A program made the translations under genes and the position numbers. 64,000 bases of DNA from positions 62,001 to 126,000 of the forward strand of contig JAHDLO010000009.1 in the NCBI GenBank assembly GCA_018432235.1, read 5' to 3'. This DNA comes from Clostridiaceae bacterium. Lineage in GTDB: Bacteria > Bacillota > Clostridia > Peptostreptococcales > Natronincolaceae. Below are positions 25,132 to 35,143 of this stretch, piece by piece (the stretch's first letter is position 1; each line of letters starts with the position of its first letter). The notes below the pieces were generated by a model. It did no database searches. It had not been told where the DNA came from and saw only the letters and a program-made list of their open reading frames with translations.

Positions 25132-26424
25132 ATGGAAGCTATGAGCGGATTAGGAATACTTTTGGGCTTTATACTTCTTATGATAGGAGCATGGAAAAAA
25201 ATAAATCTCCTGGTAGTTACACTTGTTGCCAGTGCCGTTATCGCAGTAATGAGTGGTCTTAATATTGCTGAAACCTGGACCGGACCCTATATGGATGGCT
25301 TTAAAAGCTTTGCTGGTGGTTATTTGCTTTTGTTTTGCTTTGGTGCTTTATTCGGCAAGATTATTGAAGACAGCGGTGCAGGCTGGAGGCTGGCGAAGAC
25401 AATTGCAAACAAGGCCGGAGATAAATGGGCGCTGGCCGCATTTACCCTTGTCACTCTTGTATTGCTCTACGGCGGTGTGAGTATATTTGTCATCATTTTC
25501 TTTATATTACCTATTGCGAAAAATCTGTTCAAACGGTTAAGAATACCCTGGTATCTCTTTCCCGGCATCGCCATGATCGGTACCATACCACCTGTAGGCA
25601 TGCTTCCGGGCACCCTTCAGATTCTCAATATCATCCCTACGAACTATTTTGGAACGACCTTGACTGCCGGAGCCGGTGTTGGCATTTTCGCTACTGTTGT
25701 ATATATTGCAATGGCCGTGGCTTATACAAAATGGATACTTAAAAGAAGTAAAGATAAATTTGACGAAAGTGAGTTTAACTTCAGCCAAGCAGGAGAGATA
25801 GACGAGGCAGCAATGGATATCAAAGCACCTAATGCAATTCTGTCAATAATTCCGATTGCAACTGCTCTAATACTGATTAATGTATTGAAGCTAAACATCA
25901 TATATGGACTGTTAGTGGCTAGTATTGTTGGTTTGGTTTTATTTAAATCCTCATTGGGGGATCTTTGGTCTACAATTAACACAGGTATCACAAATGGCAT
26001 ACTGCCGGTTATATATGTTTCTGTTGTAGTTGGTGTAGCAAGAACTGTTTCCAATGTGCCTTTCTTTGAAATAATGAAAAATGCATTGTTGAATCTACAA
26101 ATTCACGGTCTGTTAAAGGTTGTAGCCACAACCTCAGCAGTATCCGCCATGACAGGCTCTTCATCAGGTAGTATGACTATGATATTGGACTTATTCAGTG
26201 CTGATTTTCTGTCATGGGGATATAATGCCGGTCTATTACACAGGCTTATTTCAGTGGCATCCCTAGGCTTTGATTCACTGCCCTGGAATTCTGTAGTTGT
26301 TGTATTCTTTACCCTCAGTGGTGTATCCTATGCGAAGGGCTATAAGCATGTATTTGCAACTACTGTAATTATGCCGATATTATGTGCCTTAGCGATAATA
26401 ATAGCTTCACCTCTGTTTTATTAA
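25132..26424 (+). CDS. GntP-family permease, probably for a short organic acid
   Basis: 430 residues, about 12 membrane helices. Glycine-rich loops (FGALFGKIIEDSGAGW; PPVGMLPGT) and the MTGSSSGSMTMIL segment are typical of GntP-like permeases. In this operon it most likely imports 3-hydroxybutyrate, acetoacetate or a related acid that the CoA-transferase then activates. GGGAGGAAAG ribosome binding site; 38 bases after the CoA-transferase. Confidence 0.85.
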   Translation: MEAMSGLGILLGFILLMIGAWKKINLLVVTLVASAVIAVMSGLNIAETWTGPYMDGFKSFAGGYLLLFCFGALFGKIIEDSGAGWRLAKTIANKAGDKWALAAFTLVTLVLLYGGVSIFVIIFFILPIAKNLFKRLRIPWYLFPGIAMIGTIPPVGMLPGTLQILNIIPTNYFGTTLTAGAGVGIFATVVYIAMAVAYTKWILKRSKDKFDESEFNFSQAGEIDEAAMDIKAPNAILSIIPIATALILINVLKLNIIYGLLVASIVGLVLFKSSLGDLWSTINTGITNGILPVIYVSVVVGVARTVSNVPFFEIMKNALLNLQIHGLLKVVATTSAVSAMTGSSSGSMTMILDLFSADFLSWGYNAGLLHRLISVASLGFDSLPWNSVVVVFFTLSGVSYAKGYKHVFATTVIMPILCALAIIIASPLFY

Positions 26425-26443
26425 ACCTAGTATTTTAAGAATG

Positions 26444-26471
26444 AGGCCGGCATCGCCTTGATGCCGAGCCT
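26444..26471 (+). other. Intercistronic hairpin
   Basis: CGGCATC/GATGCCG stem with GGC/GCC extension and a 5-base loop, no T-run, between permease and thiolase. It may protect or attenuate the downstream mRNA; it is not a clear terminator. Confidence 0.45.
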
Positions 26472-26513
26472 TATACGAATAAATTCAATCATTAGAAAAG
26501 GAGGCTTTTGGTT

Positions 26514-27734
26514 ATGAAGAGAGTAGTTATCACAAGCTATGCAAGGACACCCATCGGTGCCTTTTTGGGAGGCTTGAAGGAGGTACCAGTGGAAGAACTT
26601 GCTACAATAGCAGTAAAGGAGGCTATTAAGCGTTCTAATCTAAGCAGAGAGGACATAGATGAGGTGGTGCTGGGTCATGTCATCTCGACAGCAGATGCCG
26701 GTAATCTTGCCAGAGTAGTTGCTTTAACCTCAGGACTCAAGGAGGAAACTACAGGATTAACAGTAAACAGAATATGCGGTTCAGGAATACAGGCGGTTAT
26801 ATCAGCAGCACAGGAAATACAAACCAATACTTCGAATGTGGTCATAGCCGGTGGCGCTGAGAGTCTGTCGAGGGTGCCGTATTACCTGCCACTGGAAACA
26901 CGATATCAGGGGCTGAGAAATCTGAATAAAACCCTGCTGTGCTCCAATGAAGAATATGCCCGACATACTCAGCCTGATAATATATATGGGCCGATTGCAT
27001 CAATGGGCATGACAGCTGAGAATATTGTAGAGCTTAAGGGTATCCCCAGAGAGGACCAGGATTACTTTGCTTATGAAAGTCATATGAAGGCAGCAAAGGC
27101 CATGAGCAACGGCAGATTTGCAGAAGAAATAGTTCCTGTAGAGATTAAAACAAAGAAGGGAAGCATCATCATCGATAAGGATGAGCATGTTAGGCCTGAT
27201 ACAAATTTAGAAAAGCTGGCCAAATTGAAGCCGGCCTTTAAAGCAGGGGGAACAGTTACAGCTGGAAATTCCTCTGGTATGAATGATGCAGCGGCAGCTT
27301 TGGTGCTCATGTCGGAGGAGAAATGTCTAGCGCTGGGCTTAAAGCCCTTAGCATATGTAAATGAATATGCTTTTACAGGTATTGACCCAAGAATAATGGG
27401 CTTAGGACCGGTAGAAGCCATTAAGAAAACCTTGTATAAGTCTGGTCTAAGCTTAAAGGATATAGATTTGCTAGAAATAAATGAAGCTTTTGCAGGTCAG
27501 GTGCTGGGCTGTTTAAAGGAGCTGGGAAATTATATGGGCAATCCGCTATTTGAACGATTGAATGTCAATGGCGGTGCTTGTGCACTAGGTCATCCGCTGG
27601 GAATGAGTGGCGCAAGGCTTGTAGGAACAGTGTGCCAGGAATTCCAACACCGTGATGTACGATATGGTATAGCCAGTGCCTGCATTGGTGGCGGTATGGG
27701 CATAGCTGTATTGCTGGAAAAGCCACAATACTAG
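26514..27734 (+). CDS. Acetyl-CoA acetyltransferase (thiolase)
   Basis: 406 residues from ATG 26514 (GGAGG 9 bases before). Nucleophile Cys88 in RICGSGIQAV, His in the GHPLGMSGAR loop and second Cys in ACIGGGMG, the complete thiolase triad. Condenses two acetyl-CoA or cleaves acetoacetyl-CoA. With hbd and the CoA-transferase it links hydroxybutyrate or acetoacetate to acetyl-CoA. Confidence 0.93.
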   Translation: MKRVVITSYARTPIGAFLGGLKEVPVEELATIAVKEAIKRSNLSREDIDEVVLGHVISTADAGNLARVVALTSGLKEETTGLTVNRICGSGIQAVISAAQEIQTNTSNVVIAGGAESLSRVPYYLPLETRYQGLRNLNKTLLCSNEEYARHTQPDNIYGPIASMGMTAENIVELKGIPREDQDYFAYESHMKAAKAMSNGRFAEEIVPVEIKTKKGSIIIDKDEHVRPDTNLEKLAKLKPAFKAGGTVTAGNSSGMNDAAAALVLMSEEKCLALGLKPLAYVNEYAFTGIDPRIMGLGPVEAIKKTLYKSGLSLKDIDLLEINEAFAGQVLGCLKELGNYMGNPLFERLNVNGGACALGHPLGMSGARLVGTVCQEFQHRDVRYGIASACIGGGMGIAVLLEKPQY

Positions 27735-27748
27735 TCAAGGGGGTAAAT

Positions 27749-28489
27749 ATGAGGTTAGATAATAAGGTAGCAATAGTGACAGGAGGCGGTCGTGGATTAG
27801 GTAAGGCAATGGCAAAGAAAATGTCCAGTGAAGGTGCTGCGGTTGCAATAGTTGATGTCGACTATGAGACCTGCGTCAAGCTTAGAGATGGAATAATTGA
27901 AGGTGGACAAAGGGCAGTTGCGATAAGATGTGATGTTGCCAATGAAGATGATGTATCAAATATGGTGGCGGCTGTTATTAAGGAATACGGAAGGATTGAT
28001 ATTCTGGTAAACAATGCAGGGATTACCAGAGATGCACAAATGGTAAAAATGACAGTGGCTCAATGGGATATAGTAATGGATACGAATCTAAAATCAATGT
28101 TCCTATGCTCACGCCAGGTATCTAACTATATGATACCTATGAAAAAGGGTCGAATTATTAATATCAGCTCCATCTCGGGTGAAGAGGGGAACTTTGGTCA
28201 GGCTAATTATTCTGCTTCTAAGGCAGGTGCCATAGGTCTTACAAAAACCCTATCCAAGGAGCTGGGAAGAAAAGGGATTACAGTCAATGCCATAGCTCCT
28301 GGCTTTATTATAACTGAAATGACGGATCAGATTCCTGAAAAGGTTAAAGAGCAAATAATTAGTCGCATTCCATTAGGAAGAGGCGGACATCCGGAGGAGG
28401 TTGCAGCTGCGGTTGTTTTCTTAGCCTCTGATGAGGCCGGCTTTATAAACGGTCATACCCTAAATATTAATGGCGGGATGTACGTTTAA
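27749..28489 (+). CDS. Short-chain dehydrogenase, FabG/PhaB-like
   Basis: 246 residues. Cofactor motif TGGGRGLGKAMA, NNAG at about 88-91, catalytic Ser (INISSISG) and YSASKAG. Closest in pattern to 3-oxoacyl-ACP or acetoacetyl-CoA reductases, which make the (R)-3-hydroxyacyl product, the opposite enantiomer to hbd. Last gene of the operon, 14 bases after the thiolase. Confidence 0.88.
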   Translation: MRLDNKVAIVTGGGRGLGKAMAKKMSSEGAAVAIVDVDYETCVKLRDGIIEGGQRAVAIRCDVANEDDVSNMVAAVIKEYGRIDILVNNAGITRDAQMVKMTVAQWDIVMDTNLKSMFLCSRQVSNYMIPMKKGRIINISSISGEEGNFGQANYSASKAGAIGLTKTLSKELGRKGITVNAIAPGFIITEMTDQIPEKVKEQIISRIPLGRGGHPEEVAAAVVFLASDEAGFINGHTLNINGGMYV

Positions 28490-28511
28490 TTTCGATAGGA
28501 TACCAATATAT

Positions 28512-28550
28512 AAGGGACATGAATAGTGATTGAACATTATCATGTCCTTT
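28512..28550 (+). terminator. Terminator-like hairpin after the CoA-ester operon
   Basis: AAGGGACATGA (28512-28522) with TCATGTCCTTT (28540-28550), one G-T pair, 17-base loop. The tail is only weakly T-rich, so read-through to the anion permease is possible. Confidence 0.5.
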
Positions 28551-28588
28551 GTAATAGTAATTTTTGCTATAAGAAAGGATAGATTATT

Positions 28589-29938
28589 ATGCGTAACAAG
28601 CTGACTTTTCTTGGAACTCTTGTGGCGCCGACGCTAATTGTTCTAATTAAGCCGCTGAGATTAGATATCAATCAAAGTATTCTACTTGCTTCTGTTATAC
28701 TTGCAGCGACTTGGTGGGCAACAAGAATTGTGGAAAGAAATACTGCTTCAATAGCTCTAATTATAAGCTTTTTGATATTCAGCAGGACCCCTCTTCTGGT
28801 GATTTTTAAGTTTCCTTTGTCCTCCACCTTTGTTTTAATTGTTGCAGCAACGTTGTTAGGGGAGGGGATTATACGATCAAATCTAGCCGATAGATTAGCA
28901 TCGAGTCTATTAGTCAGATATGGCCATACCCCTAAAAGGTTAATAATTATGTCCTACGTTTTAGGGGTTTTACTTATATTTTTCATACCTCAGCCCTTTC
29001 CAAGAGTAATCATACTTTCAGCTATTTATATACGATTCCTCAATCAGTATAAGCTGAATAGGTCAGCAACTGCAGTATTGCTTTTCAGCATCTATACTGC
29101 ATCAACCTGCACCTCTATGTTCTTTTTAAATGGGGATATACTATTAAACTATTCTGCTTTGCAATTCGGCAGTGTCGAGCTTACCTGGATTCAGTGGGCA
29201 ATTTACATGGCGCCACCTGCTTTAATTATAAGTATTCTTATGTATCTATTATTTGTATTTATTTTTAGAAGAGAGATATCCAGCATCAGCTTTGAAGTCC
29301 AAAAGGAAGGTGAAAACAAAAAGGGCTTAAGTATTAAGGAAAAGCAAGGCATGGCTATTCTTATAGTAGTGATGCTGTTATGGATGACAGAATCACTACA
29401 TCATATTAATGCTGCAATGGTCAGCATTATAGGAGTCGTTGCAATGCTCTTGGTAGGACTTTTAAAAATTAAGGATTATAAAAAGCTAAATATTGATCTG
29501 TTGCTTTTCTTAACTGCAGCATTTGCAATTGGCGGGGTTTTAAATGATAACGGAGTAGGGGAAGCCTTATACCAGGGTCTTATGACGTTTGCGCCATCAG
29601 AAATAAATATGTTGTATTATAGCATCATTATTGCCATAATAATGATGGTTCATATGACAATGGGAAGCTCCATAACGACTATAGCTATTGGTCTGCCGGG
29701 GCTGATTAGCGTAAACTCCGGACGTGTAAATGCGGTTGTATTAACGCTGCTGGTCTATACAGTAGCAAATATTCACTATCTACTACCCTTTCATCATGTA
29801 ACTATCATGCTGGGGGCTGGAGAAAATCATTTTCAAACCGACTATGTGATTAGATATGGTATAGGACTTACCCTATTAACCTTCTTTGCTGTGCTGTTCA
29901 TAGAGCTCCCTTGGTGGCGGCTAGTAGGATTATTTTAA
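28589..29938 (+). CDS. DASS/SLC13-like anion permease
   Basis: 449 residues, 11-12 membrane helices. The pattern of two inverted halves with a conserved TMGSSITTIAIGLPGL segment near 370 fits the divalent-anion:sodium symporter and ion-transporter superfamily. Substrate is probably a carboxylate, judging only from the neighbours. AGAAAGGAT ribosome binding site. It may be a separate unit after the hairpin at 28512 and ends before a strong bidirectional terminator. Confidence 0.75.
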   Translation: MRNKLTFLGTLVAPTLIVLIKPLRLDINQSILLASVILAATWWATRIVERNTASIALIISFLIFSRTPLLVIFKFPLSSTFVLIVAATLLGEGIIRSNLADRLASSLLVRYGHTPKRLIIMSYVLGVLLIFFIPQPFPRVIILSAIYIRFLNQYKLNRSATAVLLFSIYTASTCTSMFFLNGDILLNYSALQFGSVELTWIQWAIYMAPPALIISILMYLLFVFIFRREISSISFEVQKEGENKKGLSIKEKQGMAILIVVMLLWMTESLHHINAAMVSIIGVVAMLLVGLLKIKDYKKLNIDLLLFLTAAFAIGGVLNDNGVGEALYQGLMTFAPSEINMLYYSIIIAIIMMVHMTMGSSITTIAIGLPGLISVNSGRVNAVVLTLLVYTVANIHYLLPFHHVTIMLGAGENHFQTDYVIRYGIGLTLLTFFAVLFIELPWWRLVGLF

Positions 29939-30072
29939 ACCTAATTACTATAAATATAATTTTTTAAAAATAAAGGCATTGCTGTTAAGCAATAGGTAGT
30001 TTGGTAATACCAGCATATTCCCAGATTTTAGACTTAAAGTAACAGAATAATAAAGAAGCTATATGCTTAAAG

Positions 30073-30105
30073 AAAAAACTGGTGCAATAAAAACACCAGT
30101 TTTTT
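30073..30105. terminator. Bidirectional terminator between anion permease and collagen-like gene
   Basis: A perfect 12-bp stem AAAAAACTGGTG/CACCAGTTTTTT with 9-base loop, ending in T-runs on both strands. Confidence 0.88.
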
Positions 30106-30127
30106 GCTTAGATGAGCAGTAATTAAT

Positions 30128-31780
30128 CTAGGCAATTCTAATGATCGACAAGGTTGCTCCGGCTCCTGTTTGAAGGGTGGCGGCACCCAGTAAACCAAAT
30201 AATTCTAAAGTGACAGTATCACCTGCGGTAAGTTCAATAATAAAATCAACATTAAAACTAGAAAGGGCTAAAACTGGGTTAATGGTAGACTGAGTTACTT
30301 CGGTACCATTTACCAGTATTCTAGAACCCACCAATAATGCTGCTGTTAGATTAACATTATAGGAAATATAATATCTACCGGTCTCTGTTATGGTAAATAC
30401 AGTGTTGGTACCATCCACTGTAATACCGTCTAGTATTTGGTCATCTGGAAGTGGGACTGCAGTTCCGCCTAATACAACAGCTATGATAGCACCATCAGTG
30501 TTGGCTGCAAATGCGGATGTTTCTGTCACACTATCTCCAGTAGGTCCTGTAGGTCCGGCAGGTCCGGTAGCCCCGGCAGGCCCGGTGGCCCCAGCAGGTC
30601 CGGTAGCCCCAGCAGGTCCGGTAGCCCCGGCAGGTCCGGTAGCCCCAGCAGGTCCGGTGGCCCCAGCAGGTCCGGTAGCCCCGGCAGGTCCGGTAGCCCC
30701 AGCAGGTCCGGTAGCCCCGGCAGGTCCGGTAGTCCCAGCAGGCCCGGTAGCCCCAGCAGGCCCGGTAGCCCCAGCAGGCCCGGTGGCCCCGGCAGGTCCG
30801 GTAGCGCCGGCAGGTCCGGTAGCCCCAGCAGGTCCGGTGGCCCCAGCAGGTCCGGTAGCCCCGGCAGGTCCGGTAGTCCCAGCAGGCCCGGTAGCCCCAG
30901 CAGGTCCGGTAGCCCCAGCAGGTCCGGTAGCCCCAGCAGGTCCGGTAGCCCCAGCAGGCCCGGTAGCCCCAGCAGGTCCGGTGGCTCCAGCAGGCCCGGC
31001 AGGTCCAGTAGCCCCGGCAGGTCCGGTGGCCCCGGCAGGTCCGGTGGCCCCAGCAGGTCCGGTGGCCCCAGCAGGTCCGGCAGGTCCGGCAGGTCCGGTA
31101 GCCCCAGCAGGTCCAGTAGCCCCAGCAGGTCCGGCAGGTCCAGCAGGTCCGGTAGCGCCAGCAGGTCCAGCAGGTCCGGTAGCGCCAGCAGGTCCAGCAG
31201 GTCCGGTAGTCCCGGCAGGTCCAGCAGGCCCAGCAGGTCCGGTAGCCCCGGCAGGTCCGGCAGGTCCAGCAGGCCCAGCAGGTCCGGTAGGTCCTATTAG
31301 GCCTCCGCCTTCTGCTTCTAATAATGCCACATCATCGACAATGATATCAGCAGTGCCTTCGAAGGGTAGCTTATTGACAAGAACAAGGGCTTGTGTAGCG
31401 CCTATGGGTGCAGGTCCTGTGGTCGCATATATTTCTAGCCAGTCGTCGGTTTCGACGTTGCCGATACGCTCAAAATCAATTACCTCGATAAGCTCATATC
31501 CGATAAAATTAAAGTTAACATCGTAGTAGGGGATTGAAATTGATACTTGTGGATTAGGCAATATGCCTACCTTAGCTAATGAGACAAAGATTTGATATCT
31601 TTGCCCGGCAGTGACGGGAACAATCTGATATACATATGAATTAGGGATTCCCCCAACCAGTCTAGCAGCAAAGTAGCCGGTATGACTATAATCTCTTGTT
31701 ATTGTTGCGTTTAATGAAACCCACGGTGGAAAAGAAGCGGTTTCAAAGCTATCGTTAATTATAAGGTTATCTAAAGACAT
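30128..31780 (-). CDS. BclA-like collagen-repeat surface protein
   Basis: 550 residues in three parts. Residues 1-160: a beta-rich N-terminal domain ([15 protein letters not shown]...DDVALLE) like the NTTRR-F1 domain that precedes collagen repeats in spore formers. Residues 163-414: 84 uninterrupted Gly-X-Y triplets, almost all GPA and GAT. Residues 415-550: a BclA-type C-terminal domain ([18 protein letters not shown]...[14 protein letters not shown]) that trimerises on the exosporium in Bacillus. No signal peptide, as expected for a spore-surface protein made in the mother cell. Threonines in the repeat are probable glycosylation sites. GGAGTGAG ribosome binding site. Confidence 0.9.
   Translation of the reverse strand: MSLDNLIINDSFETASFPPWVSLNATITRDYSHTGYFAARLVGGIPNSYVYQIVPVTAGQRYQIFVSLAKVGILPNPQVSISIPYYDVNFNFIGYELIEVIDFERIGNVETDDWLEIYATTGPAPIGATQALVLVNKLPFEGTADIIVDDVALLEAEGGGLIGPTGPAGPAGPAGPAGATGPAGPAGPAGTTGPAGPAGATGPAGPAGATGPAGPAGPAGATGPAGATGPAGPAGPAGATGPAGATGPAGATGPAGATGPAGPAGATGPAGATGPAGATGPAGATGPAGATGPAGATGPAGTTGPAGATGPAGATGPAGATGPAGATGPAGATGPAGATGPAGATGPAGTTGPAGATGPAGATGPAGATGPAGATGPAGATGPAGATGPAGATGPAGATGPAGATGPAGPTGPTGDSVTETSAFAANTDGAIIAVVLGGTAVPLPDDQILDGITVDGTNTVFTITETGRYYISYNVNLTAALLVGSRILVNGTEVTQSTINPVLALSSFNVDFIIELTAGDTVTLELFGLLGAATLQTGAGATLSIIRIA
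30536..31294 (-). repeat. Collagen-encoding tandem repeat
   Basis: About 760 bases of 9- and 18-base units coding for Gly-X-Y triplets. The GC content is far above the surroundings because of GGT/GGC, CCG/CCC and GCT codons. Slippage-prone; copy number is likely to vary between strains. Confidence 0.9.
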
Positions 31781-31903
31781 GCTTTCTCACTCCTCGCATA
31801 CCAAAATATTGGTGTAGATATAGCAATAATAGCTTGCTATATTACATAGTATTTCTAAAAGAAAATAAGGTTCTAAAAGATTAGCATTTCACACATAATG
31901 CAT

Positions 31904-31935
31904 AAAAAAGAGCAGATGCTCCGAAGAATATCTGC
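31904..31935 (-). terminator. Terminator of the small XRE regulator
   Basis: GCAGAT/ATCTGC hairpin (31912-31917, 31930-31935) followed on the minus strand by TCTTTTTT. Confidence 0.6.
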
Positions 31936-31956
31936 CCAGATAGTAAAATTAAAATG

Positions 31957-32157
31957 CTATTCTCTTACAACCAATTCATCTACCTTTACCCCCAGGGCAT
32001 CCGCCAATAAAACAACCTTCATGAAGGATGGATTATGCTTGGTCCCCCTTTCCAGTTCTTCAATATAGCTTTTGGATATTTGTGTAAAATTGGAGACGTC
32101 CAGAGTAGTATAACCCTTCATATTGCGAAGCTCTCTGATTTTTAGACCGTTTAACAT
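31957..32157 (-). CDS. Small XRE-family DNA-binding protein
   Basis: 66 residues from the ATG at 32157 (GGGAGGG upstream); a longer frame to 32205 has no ribosome binding site. A single helix-turn-helix: KIRELRNMKGYTTLDVSNFTQ then ISKSYIEELERGTKHNPSF, like the DNA-binding half of SinR-type regulators. No effector domain. Monocistronic, with no obvious target next to it. Confidence 0.8.
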   Translation of the reverse strand: MLNGLKIRELRNMKGYTTLDVSNFTQISKSYIEELERGTKHNPSFMKVVLLADALGVKVDELVVRE

Positions 32158-32259
32158 GATATCCCTCCCAAAGCAACTAGAAATCATAATTACAGTATAT
32201 ATCATTTAAGTGATGGATCATTTCCTTGCTGTAGTAGACATAACCTATTTGGCATTAAA

Positions 32260-33531
32260 TTAAAGGGCTTCTGCTTTTACAGGTATTGTTTTTTTGTTGA
32301 TTCTTTCAGCGATTATAAAAATTGCAGCCCCCAACGTGAATTGCAGCATAACACTTAGAACCCCAAAACGTGAATTGCCAGTGAGTTGACTGAAGACCGC
32401 AAAAAGGGTAGGCCCCATAATAGCTGAAAATTTACCGAAGATATCATAAATGCCAAAAAACTCATTTGCTTTATCCTTAGGAATCATTTTACCATAATGA
32501 GAACGGGAGATGGCCTGTATACCACCCTGAGCACTAGCAACCAGTAGCGCAATTCCCCAAAATTCAAGGGCCGTGGTCATTCTATAGCCTAAAACGCATA
32601 TTACCATGTATATTAGCATACCGCTCAAAATCATTTTGCTGCTGCCGAATCTTTCAGCCAGACGACCGAAAACGATGGCACAGGGAAAGGCTACAATTTG
32701 AATCACCATCAGTGCCAGCAGCATAGTTTCGCTGCCAATACCAATACTGTCACCATAGACTGTAGACATACGAATAATGGTGCCTACGCCGTCTATGTAA
32801 AAGAAGTAGGCCAATAAAAACATAAAGATGCTGCGATACCTTTTGACATCCATAAAGGTTTTTTTAAGCCTTTTTAAACTTTTCAGCACTAAGCGGGGCT
32901 CATGCGCCATAAAGTGAACCTGCTTTACATTCTTAATCATAGGTACCGAGAAGAAAACCCACCATAGGGCAGTAAGGATAAAGGAGATTTGAGTGGCTAA
33001 AATAGTAGAAATACCGATGCTTTCTCCAAACATGATCAGCGCAATAGAAGCCATGAAGGGAATGGTGCTGCCGCCTATATAGCCCAGGGCATAGCCGTAG
33101 CTGGATACACGATCCATTCTTTCCTCTGTAGTCACATCCACTAGAAATGCATCATAAAAAATATTAGCCCCAGAAAAGCCTATAATAGTTATCATATAAA
33201 TGCCCAAAATTAGCTGCCAATTATCGGTCACTGCTAAGGCAGCTGTAGATAGAATTCCTATAGCCAAGAAGACCTTGAAAAGTCGCATCTTCATATCTTT
33301 ATAATCTCCGATAGCGCCTAATATCGGTGCCATTATTGCAATAATGATTGATGCAATAGCTGTACCATAGCCCCAATAGGAGTCTGCAATATTGGGACTG
33401 ACCCCTGCAGCTCTTGTCATGGATTTAAAGAAAATCGGCAAGACGGCGGCAGTTATAATAGAGGAATAGGCTGAATTTGCCCAATCATACATCATCCAGC
33501 TCTTTTCTTCATTTGAAAAATTCTTCAGCAT
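32260..33531 (-). CDS. UMF1-family MFS transporter (Atg22-like)
   Basis: 423 residues from the ATG at 33531 (GGGGTGA 7 bases before; a GTG two codons earlier is possible). Twelve membrane helices. WMMYDWANSAYSSIITAAVLP at the N-terminus is the UMF1/Atg22 signature, and QAISRSHYGKMIPKDKANEFFG occurs near the end of the seventh-ninth helices. Function in bacteria is uncertain; yeast Atg22 exports amino acids from vacuoles. Divergent from the phosphodiesterase gene at 33687. Confidence 0.88.
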   Translation of the reverse strand: MLKNFSNEEKSWMMYDWANSAYSSIITAAVLPIFFKSMTRAAGVSPNIADSYWGYGTAIASIIIAIMAPILGAIGDYKDMKMRLFKVFLAIGILSTAALAVTDNWQLILGIYMITIIGFSGANIFYDAFLVDVTTEERMDRVSSYGYALGYIGGSTIPFMASIALIMFGESIGISTILATQISFILTALWWVFFSVPMIKNVKQVHFMAHEPRLVLKSLKRLKKTFMDVKRYRSIFMFLLAYFFYIDGVGTIIRMSTVYGDSIGIGSETMLLALMVIQIVAFPCAIVFGRLAERFGSSKMILSGMLIYMVICVLGYRMTTALEFWGIALLVASAQGGIQAISRSHYGKMIPKDKANEFFGIYDIFGKFSAIMGPTLFAVFSQLTGNSRFGVLSVMLQFTLGAAIFIIAERINKKTIPVKAEAL

Positions 33532-33686
33532 GTACACTTCACCCCTTATATATGATCTACTTTTGATTATACACGAAATTAAAAAAATTCTATGTATTTC
33601 AATGTTAAACTTATGTTATTTATGGCATTCGGCTTCTCCGATGCATTATAATAAAGGTATGGAGAATTGATCTAGGAGGGAGCAGC

Positions 33687-34994
33687 ATGGTGGCTGAAAA
33701 AAGTATAGGAGGTCCAGGGCTTGCAAAGCATGTTATAGTGATTTCAATGGATGCATTGTCGCAGGATAACTGGCAGGCAGTGAAAGTCTTACCCAATTTA
33801 TCCAGACTAATTAAAGATGGGGTGTATTCCACAGAGCTTAAAAGTGTTTTTCCTACATTAACCTATGTAGCCCACACGACTATGGTGACCGGGGTGTATC
33901 CAGACAAGCATGGTATCGTACATAATAATCCGCTCCAGCCCTTTGTTCCTGAAGCGGAGCAGGATTGGTACTGGTATCAAAGAGATATTAAAGTGCCTAC
34001 AATATATCAGCTGGCGGAGGAAAAAGGACTTAAGACTGCTGGGTTGTTATGGCCTGTTACAGGAAAGGCTAACATTCGATACAATCTTCCGGAAATAAAG
34101 GCGGTAAGAAGTGAGAATCAGGCCATAAAGGTCTTTAAAAATGGCAACCCTCTGTTTTGTGCTGGATTGGAGCTGAAGCTTGGCAAGTACAGGAAAGGGA
34201 CTCAGCAGCCCTACTTAGATGATTTTACGACTAAGGCTGCTATAAATACAATAAAGAGAAAAAAACCTAATTTGCTATTAATTCATCTTATAGACCTTGA
34301 TGATGCAAAGCACAGCTTCAGAACCGATAGCAAGGAGGTACAGGCTGCTATTGAGCGAATGGATAAGCGGCTAGGTGAAATTATAAAGGCCGTTGAGGAT
34401 ACAGGTATTTCTCAGGAAACCACCTATATTGTTATTGGTGACCATGGTCAGTTTAATGTTGATCACAAAATATATCTCAATAATCTTCTAGTAGAAAAGG
34501 GGCTTATATACAGGGATGGGGAGAAATGGCGCTGGCGTGCATATCTTCAAAGCTGCGGAGGCAGTGCATACCTTCATGTAAAGGAAAATGACCGAGAGGC
34601 GGAGGCTTTGGCACTAGAAACCTTAGAGGCTGCCATAGGGGCGGGTACTTATGGCATTGAGCAGATATATCACAGAGAGCAGCTGGACCTTCTGCATGCT
34701 GGCGCTGATATACAATATGCTGTTGAGGCAAAGGTAGGGTATAGCTTCGATGAGGCAATAACAGAGGAAACAGTAGTAAATTGCAGTGAAAGGGGTATTA
34801 GGTATGCGACCCATGGTTACTCACCGGAGAAGCCTGAATACAAATGTGTGTTGATAGCCGCTGGAGCGGGAATTAAGCAGAATTTTAGTATTGGTCCCTT
34901 GGAAATGGTTGATATTGCACCCACAATAGCGCATTTGCTAGGGCTAACGCTTAATGCCATAGATGGAAATAAAATACAGGCAATGATATTGTAG
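33687..34994 (+). CDS. Alkaline-phosphatase-superfamily phosphodiesterase/nucleotide pyrophosphatase
   Basis: 435 residues, no signal peptide. Metal and catalytic residues in order: Asp in VISMDAL, nucleophile Thr in FPTLTYVAHTTMVTG, the Asp/His pair IDLDDAKHSF, DHGQFNVDH, and a C-terminal His in THGYSPE. It should hydrolyse phosphodiester or pyrophosphate bonds; the substrate is not readable. GGAGGGAGC ribosome binding site. Single gene. Confidence 0.88.
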   Translation: MVAEKSIGGPGLAKHVIVISMDALSQDNWQAVKVLPNLSRLIKDGVYSTELKSVFPTLTYVAHTTMVTGVYPDKHGIVHNNPLQPFVPEAEQDWYWYQRDIKVPTIYQLAEEKGLKTAGLLWPVTGKANIRYNLPEIKAVRSENQAIKVFKNGNPLFCAGLELKLGKYRKGTQQPYLDDFTTKAAINTIKRKKPNLLLIHLIDLDDAKHSFRTDSKEVQAAIERMDKRLGEIIKAVEDTGISQETTYIVIGDHGQFNVDHKIYLNNLLVEKGLIYRDGEKWRWRAYLQSCGGSAYLHVKENDREAEALALETLEAAIGAGTYGIEQIYHREQLDLLHAGADIQYAVEAKVGYSFDEAITEETVVNCSERGIRYATHGYSPEKPEYKCVLIAAGAGIKQNFSIGPLEMVDIAPTIAHLLGLTLNAIDGNKIQAMIL

Positions 34995-35114
34995 CCTAAA
35001 GAATATAACTTAGGTTATGCAAAAAAAAAAATGACGACTGATAGAGAGTAAATTAATTCATGAAAATGGCAATCATGGATTTTTTTGCTCTTTTTTGTTG
35101 TTATTTGTCATAAT

Positions 35115-35143
35115 TTGGTCATTAAAAAAAAGTAAAATATAAC
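35115..35143 (+). promoter_or_regulatory. Candidate promoter of the two-kinase operon
   Basis: TTGGTC (35115-35120), 17-base spacer, TATAAC (35138-35143). The 309-base gap 34995-35303 otherwise holds a weak CATGA/TCATG hairpin with T-run at about 35059-35091, a possible terminator of the phosphodiesterase gene. Confidence 0.4.

Noticed and set aside
30390..31526. 378-codon plus-strand frame of Pro-Ala-Gly-Pro-Val repeats
   Set aside because: It is the antisense of the collagen repeat; long open frames are expected there and no ribosome binding site or domain supports it.
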